Assembly: GCA_025642075.2 (NCBI GenBank)
Contig: JAODUO010000533.1
Coordinates: forward strand, 411,001-475,000
Length of the DNA: 64,000 nucleotides
Source: Ridgeia piscesae
Lineage: Eukaryota; Annelida; Polychaeta; Sabellida; Siboglinidae
Reading direction: 5' to 3'
Part shown: piece after piece, positions 61,250-64,000 of the stretch
Numbering within the stretch: the stretch's first letter is position 1
Layout: every line of letters starts with the position of its first letter
Position numbers and translations under genes: made by a program
The notes under the pieces: generated by a model
What the model was told of the DNA's origin: nothing
What the model saw: only the letters and a program-made list of their open reading frames with translations
Database searches by the model: none

Positions 61250-63215
61250 CAAAGAGGTAACCTTTGACTAAGTTCTGAATATCTCAGTATGTTGACGCAT
61301 TATACTTGTCACCGCGGCAACTGGGTCTTTATGGCCCGATACGTGACGTGGTGTGTGAGTCTTTATATAATCTCACAAATCGGTTACACGGTCAGAACAC
61401 CCAAGTCATGAGTGTAGCCACTGTGACTTAGCAAAAACACCTGTGCTCGGTTCTATTCCAAAACGTTGAGTTCTGTTCAACATAAACACGCCACCGCTGA
61501 CAAATAGGTGACGATGTATGTACGCACATAGATTAAATAGAATGTCGTTCAATAGTAAGTGATGTGACATGAGTAGGACGAAGTTCAGTGGTTATGTGTG
61601 ATATACTTGTAGTTTACAACATTACAAAACAAATACCTTCGGGCCGATGGCATTAACTAGTTTGGGTGTCACAGCTTGTAGCCGATACAGTAAATGCACC
61701 GGTGATTTATACATTCGACATAATTTATAAATCACAAAGCAAGACTCGCCGTAGGCAACAACTTCAAGTAGTTTTGTGAACATGATTAATTTAGTTATCT
61801 GGTTTTGGCAACGCGTATATGTGCCGTTAAGTGCAACATGGTTCAGTGCTTCTCCAAAGAGTCGATAACATAAACATTAATTTGGTGTGAGAAACGATAT
61901 GTAATATTGGAATTAACAGTCAGCCAACGTCAAGAGATAACAAGTAAAGCTCTTTGGCTTCAGCTTTAAATTAAGAGGGTGTCTTTGAGATTGCACTTTC
62001 TACCAGTTTCCATACCGATAGACCATTATATTAAGTAAGTTGTTTTAACGTCCGTCAAATAAAACCAATGGGTTATTATTGCAAAACGTAAGAAAGTATT
62101 TTTTTAATAACAATAAACAATGGAACCGCTGCTTGACCAGTTGAGGTATACTCTTTATTAGAGGTATGAGAAATATGTGTGGACCATTCCTACCGAATTT
62201 TACTGAAACACGAAATATATAATTTATCGTCTTTAATTGCAGAGTCAACGTACCAACCGTAGTCCCTTTGTGAGACTCGACTGTCTATAGTCACATCTAC
62301 GAAATAGAGTCACTATAATGTCATGACTTTCTTGGATTGGGAATGAGGGAATGCTCTGTCATATAATGCTCTACTCTTACTGAACTCGTTGCATTAGTAT
62401 ATGATTTGTTTAATTTTATTTATATGAATTGTGACGCATTGCAGCACCTGGTGTGACGTGACAATCAGCAATGACGTAATACACTCGTCTTGTGTACGAT
62501 CACACGTCGTCGCCGTTGTTTGATAAACAACACGACATTTCACCTTACTAAAATGGGACCACTGCGCTCTTGGATTACCTAGTGAGTGTACACAATATGT
62601 AGACACGGTTTAATAAATCAGCGGCTAAAGAACAAAGGACACGGGGAAATAGCAGCAATCGTTGTCGTTGGTAGTTGACGTCATCACTTATGTCACGACA
62701 ATACGCAGTGCGTCCACTGACACGCGAACAGAGAGGAATGTTCATTATGAAGTACTGCAGAGTGTACCCCTGATACGATCCGATCTTGCTGAAAAGATAT
62801 CAGCTCAGCAAAGACGTCACTAGCGCGTAGATTAATGAGTATTTCGAACGTGAATCACCCCAAAAGTTAACTAAGAAACTTGTGAACAATATTAATGGCC
62901 GTTAAACCTGATATATGCATGTTGCATAGTGACTGGCAAGTTTACTGTGCGTGGTAGCAGAACTTGATTGGCTGAGTGAACATAATTGTACATAAAAACA
63001 CGGGGCGTCAAACGCGTTCTTGTCCAGTTTTTATGTGGAGATAATCTGTCAGACGATCAGGTGACATTGCCTGACCTTGTTCACGGTCGTTGTTAATGCA
63101 CTGGAAACGGTCTCATGAAGGAATTAACGATGTCGCGAGATTATCGCGCACAATAGCAGGCGAATTAGTAACATATCCCATTATCAAGAACCGATCAATA
63201 AGACAAGAGAGCGCA
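61250..63215. other. No gene supported
   Basis: No exon with paired splice sites, no RNA gene and no repeat end was recognised. Confidence 0.35.
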
Positions 63216-63220
63216 GTCGA

Positions 63221-63401
63221 ACAACTGAGACAGTCATACAACTGAGACAGTCATACAACTGAGACAGTCATACAACTGAGACAGTCATACAACTGAGACA
63301 GTCATACAACTGAGACAGTCATACAACTGAGACAGTCATACAACTGAGACAGTCATACAACTGAGACAGTCATACAACTGAGACAGTCATACAACTGAGA
63401 G
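63221..63401. repeat. 17-bp tandem repeat, about 10.6 copies
   Basis: ACAACTGAGACAGTCAT repeated without variation, implying recent expansion. Confidence 0.98.
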
Positions 63402-63526
63402 AACTTACTTGAATGCTTGGCTAAGTTTGTGCTGCATCAGGTAGCTTAATGTAATCCGTAACATAATATTTTAATATACGGCTTCAACATTCAAGAAGGG
63501 ATATCAAATGGGGAGTAAGCCAACTC

Positions 63527-63705
<179 letters not shown>

Positions 63706-64000
63706 ATAACTTTATTATAACTAAGATAATCTAAATTGCCGGAATAAATGCCCGTTTTATGTCAGATGGACACGCCAACTGTTCGGCTTCTCTTGATTTG
63801 TGAGCAGACATCGCGAAGCAGAGACTGGCGTCAACACCTCAACGGGTGGCTGCCTTCGTAAAGACCTTTCAACGATGACCTAACACTTGGCCATGTGGCG
63901 CTCTTCATCCAAAGCGGTGCAAGACACGACAAACAATAATGTATTTTTCCCGAACGACGTCATGCGGGGCTGGGTGTGAATAAGGTCATTTATAACACCT

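Overview
The window is animal nuclear DNA, and the exon structure, transposon families and microsatellite load suggest an invertebrate. It has short exons with GT..AG introns, non-LTR retrotransposons, tRNA-derived SINEs, many small inverted-repeat DNA transposons and very long (GT)n, (GA)n and (TA)n tracts. A lophotrochozoan such as a mollusc is a reasonable guess, but nothing in the sequence proves it.

Two host genes can be assembled by splicing. (1) RPAIN (RPA-interacting protein, a nuclear importer of replication protein A) lies on the minus strand, 24870 to 11849. Seven coding exons give about 228 residues. All junctions keep phase and the C-terminal CPLC / CQCG / CQ-HI / C-ACDF zinc-finger pattern is intact. 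(2) A GC-rich plus-strand gene at 47265-50331 has a TATA box, a signal peptide, three exons and an open frame of 251 codons. It encodes a secreted protein with six cysteines in its mature part that I do not recognise.

A spliced remnant of a Ty3/gypsy-type integrase C-terminal domain (about 2364-3421) carries a tail of about 20 TPLSSP repeats. Isolated exon-like pieces occur at 37742-37856, 36996-37171, 51828-51914 and 53230-53487, all on the minus strand.

Layout: 1-4.1 kb, integrase-like exons between two inverted copies of a microsatellite-bearing element. 5.2-6.3 kb, a tRNA-like SINE head and a 374-bp tandem duplication. 7.1-8.4 kb, polypurine tract and hierarchical satellite. 8.5-10.8 kb, CR1/L2-like LINE (minus). 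11.2-25.0 kb, RPAIN, its introns filled with a GGGCCC MITE, a Rex-like LINE 3' end, a CGACA-rich inverted-repeat element, a palindromic MITE and nested hAT-like elements. 25.6-29.1 kb, a 3.5-kb inverted-repeat element carrying fragments of a multi-copy protein with an EADT motif and a CXC-like Cys cluster. 31-45 kb, LINE 3' ends, small MITEs and microsatellites with two orphan exon candidates. 47-50.3 kb, the secreted-protein gene. 52-57.5 kb, tandem duplications, a TA-flanked MITE, a 9-bp minisatellite growing out of a SINE head and a 43-bp satellite. 60.4-64 kb, G-rich repeats, an intact SINE, a 17-bp array and a TA tract.

The main functional content is RPAIN and the secreted-protein gene. 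The most unusual structures are the 3.5-kb inverted-repeat element, the nested hAT/MITE cluster in RPAIN intron 1, and the SINE-derived minisatellite.
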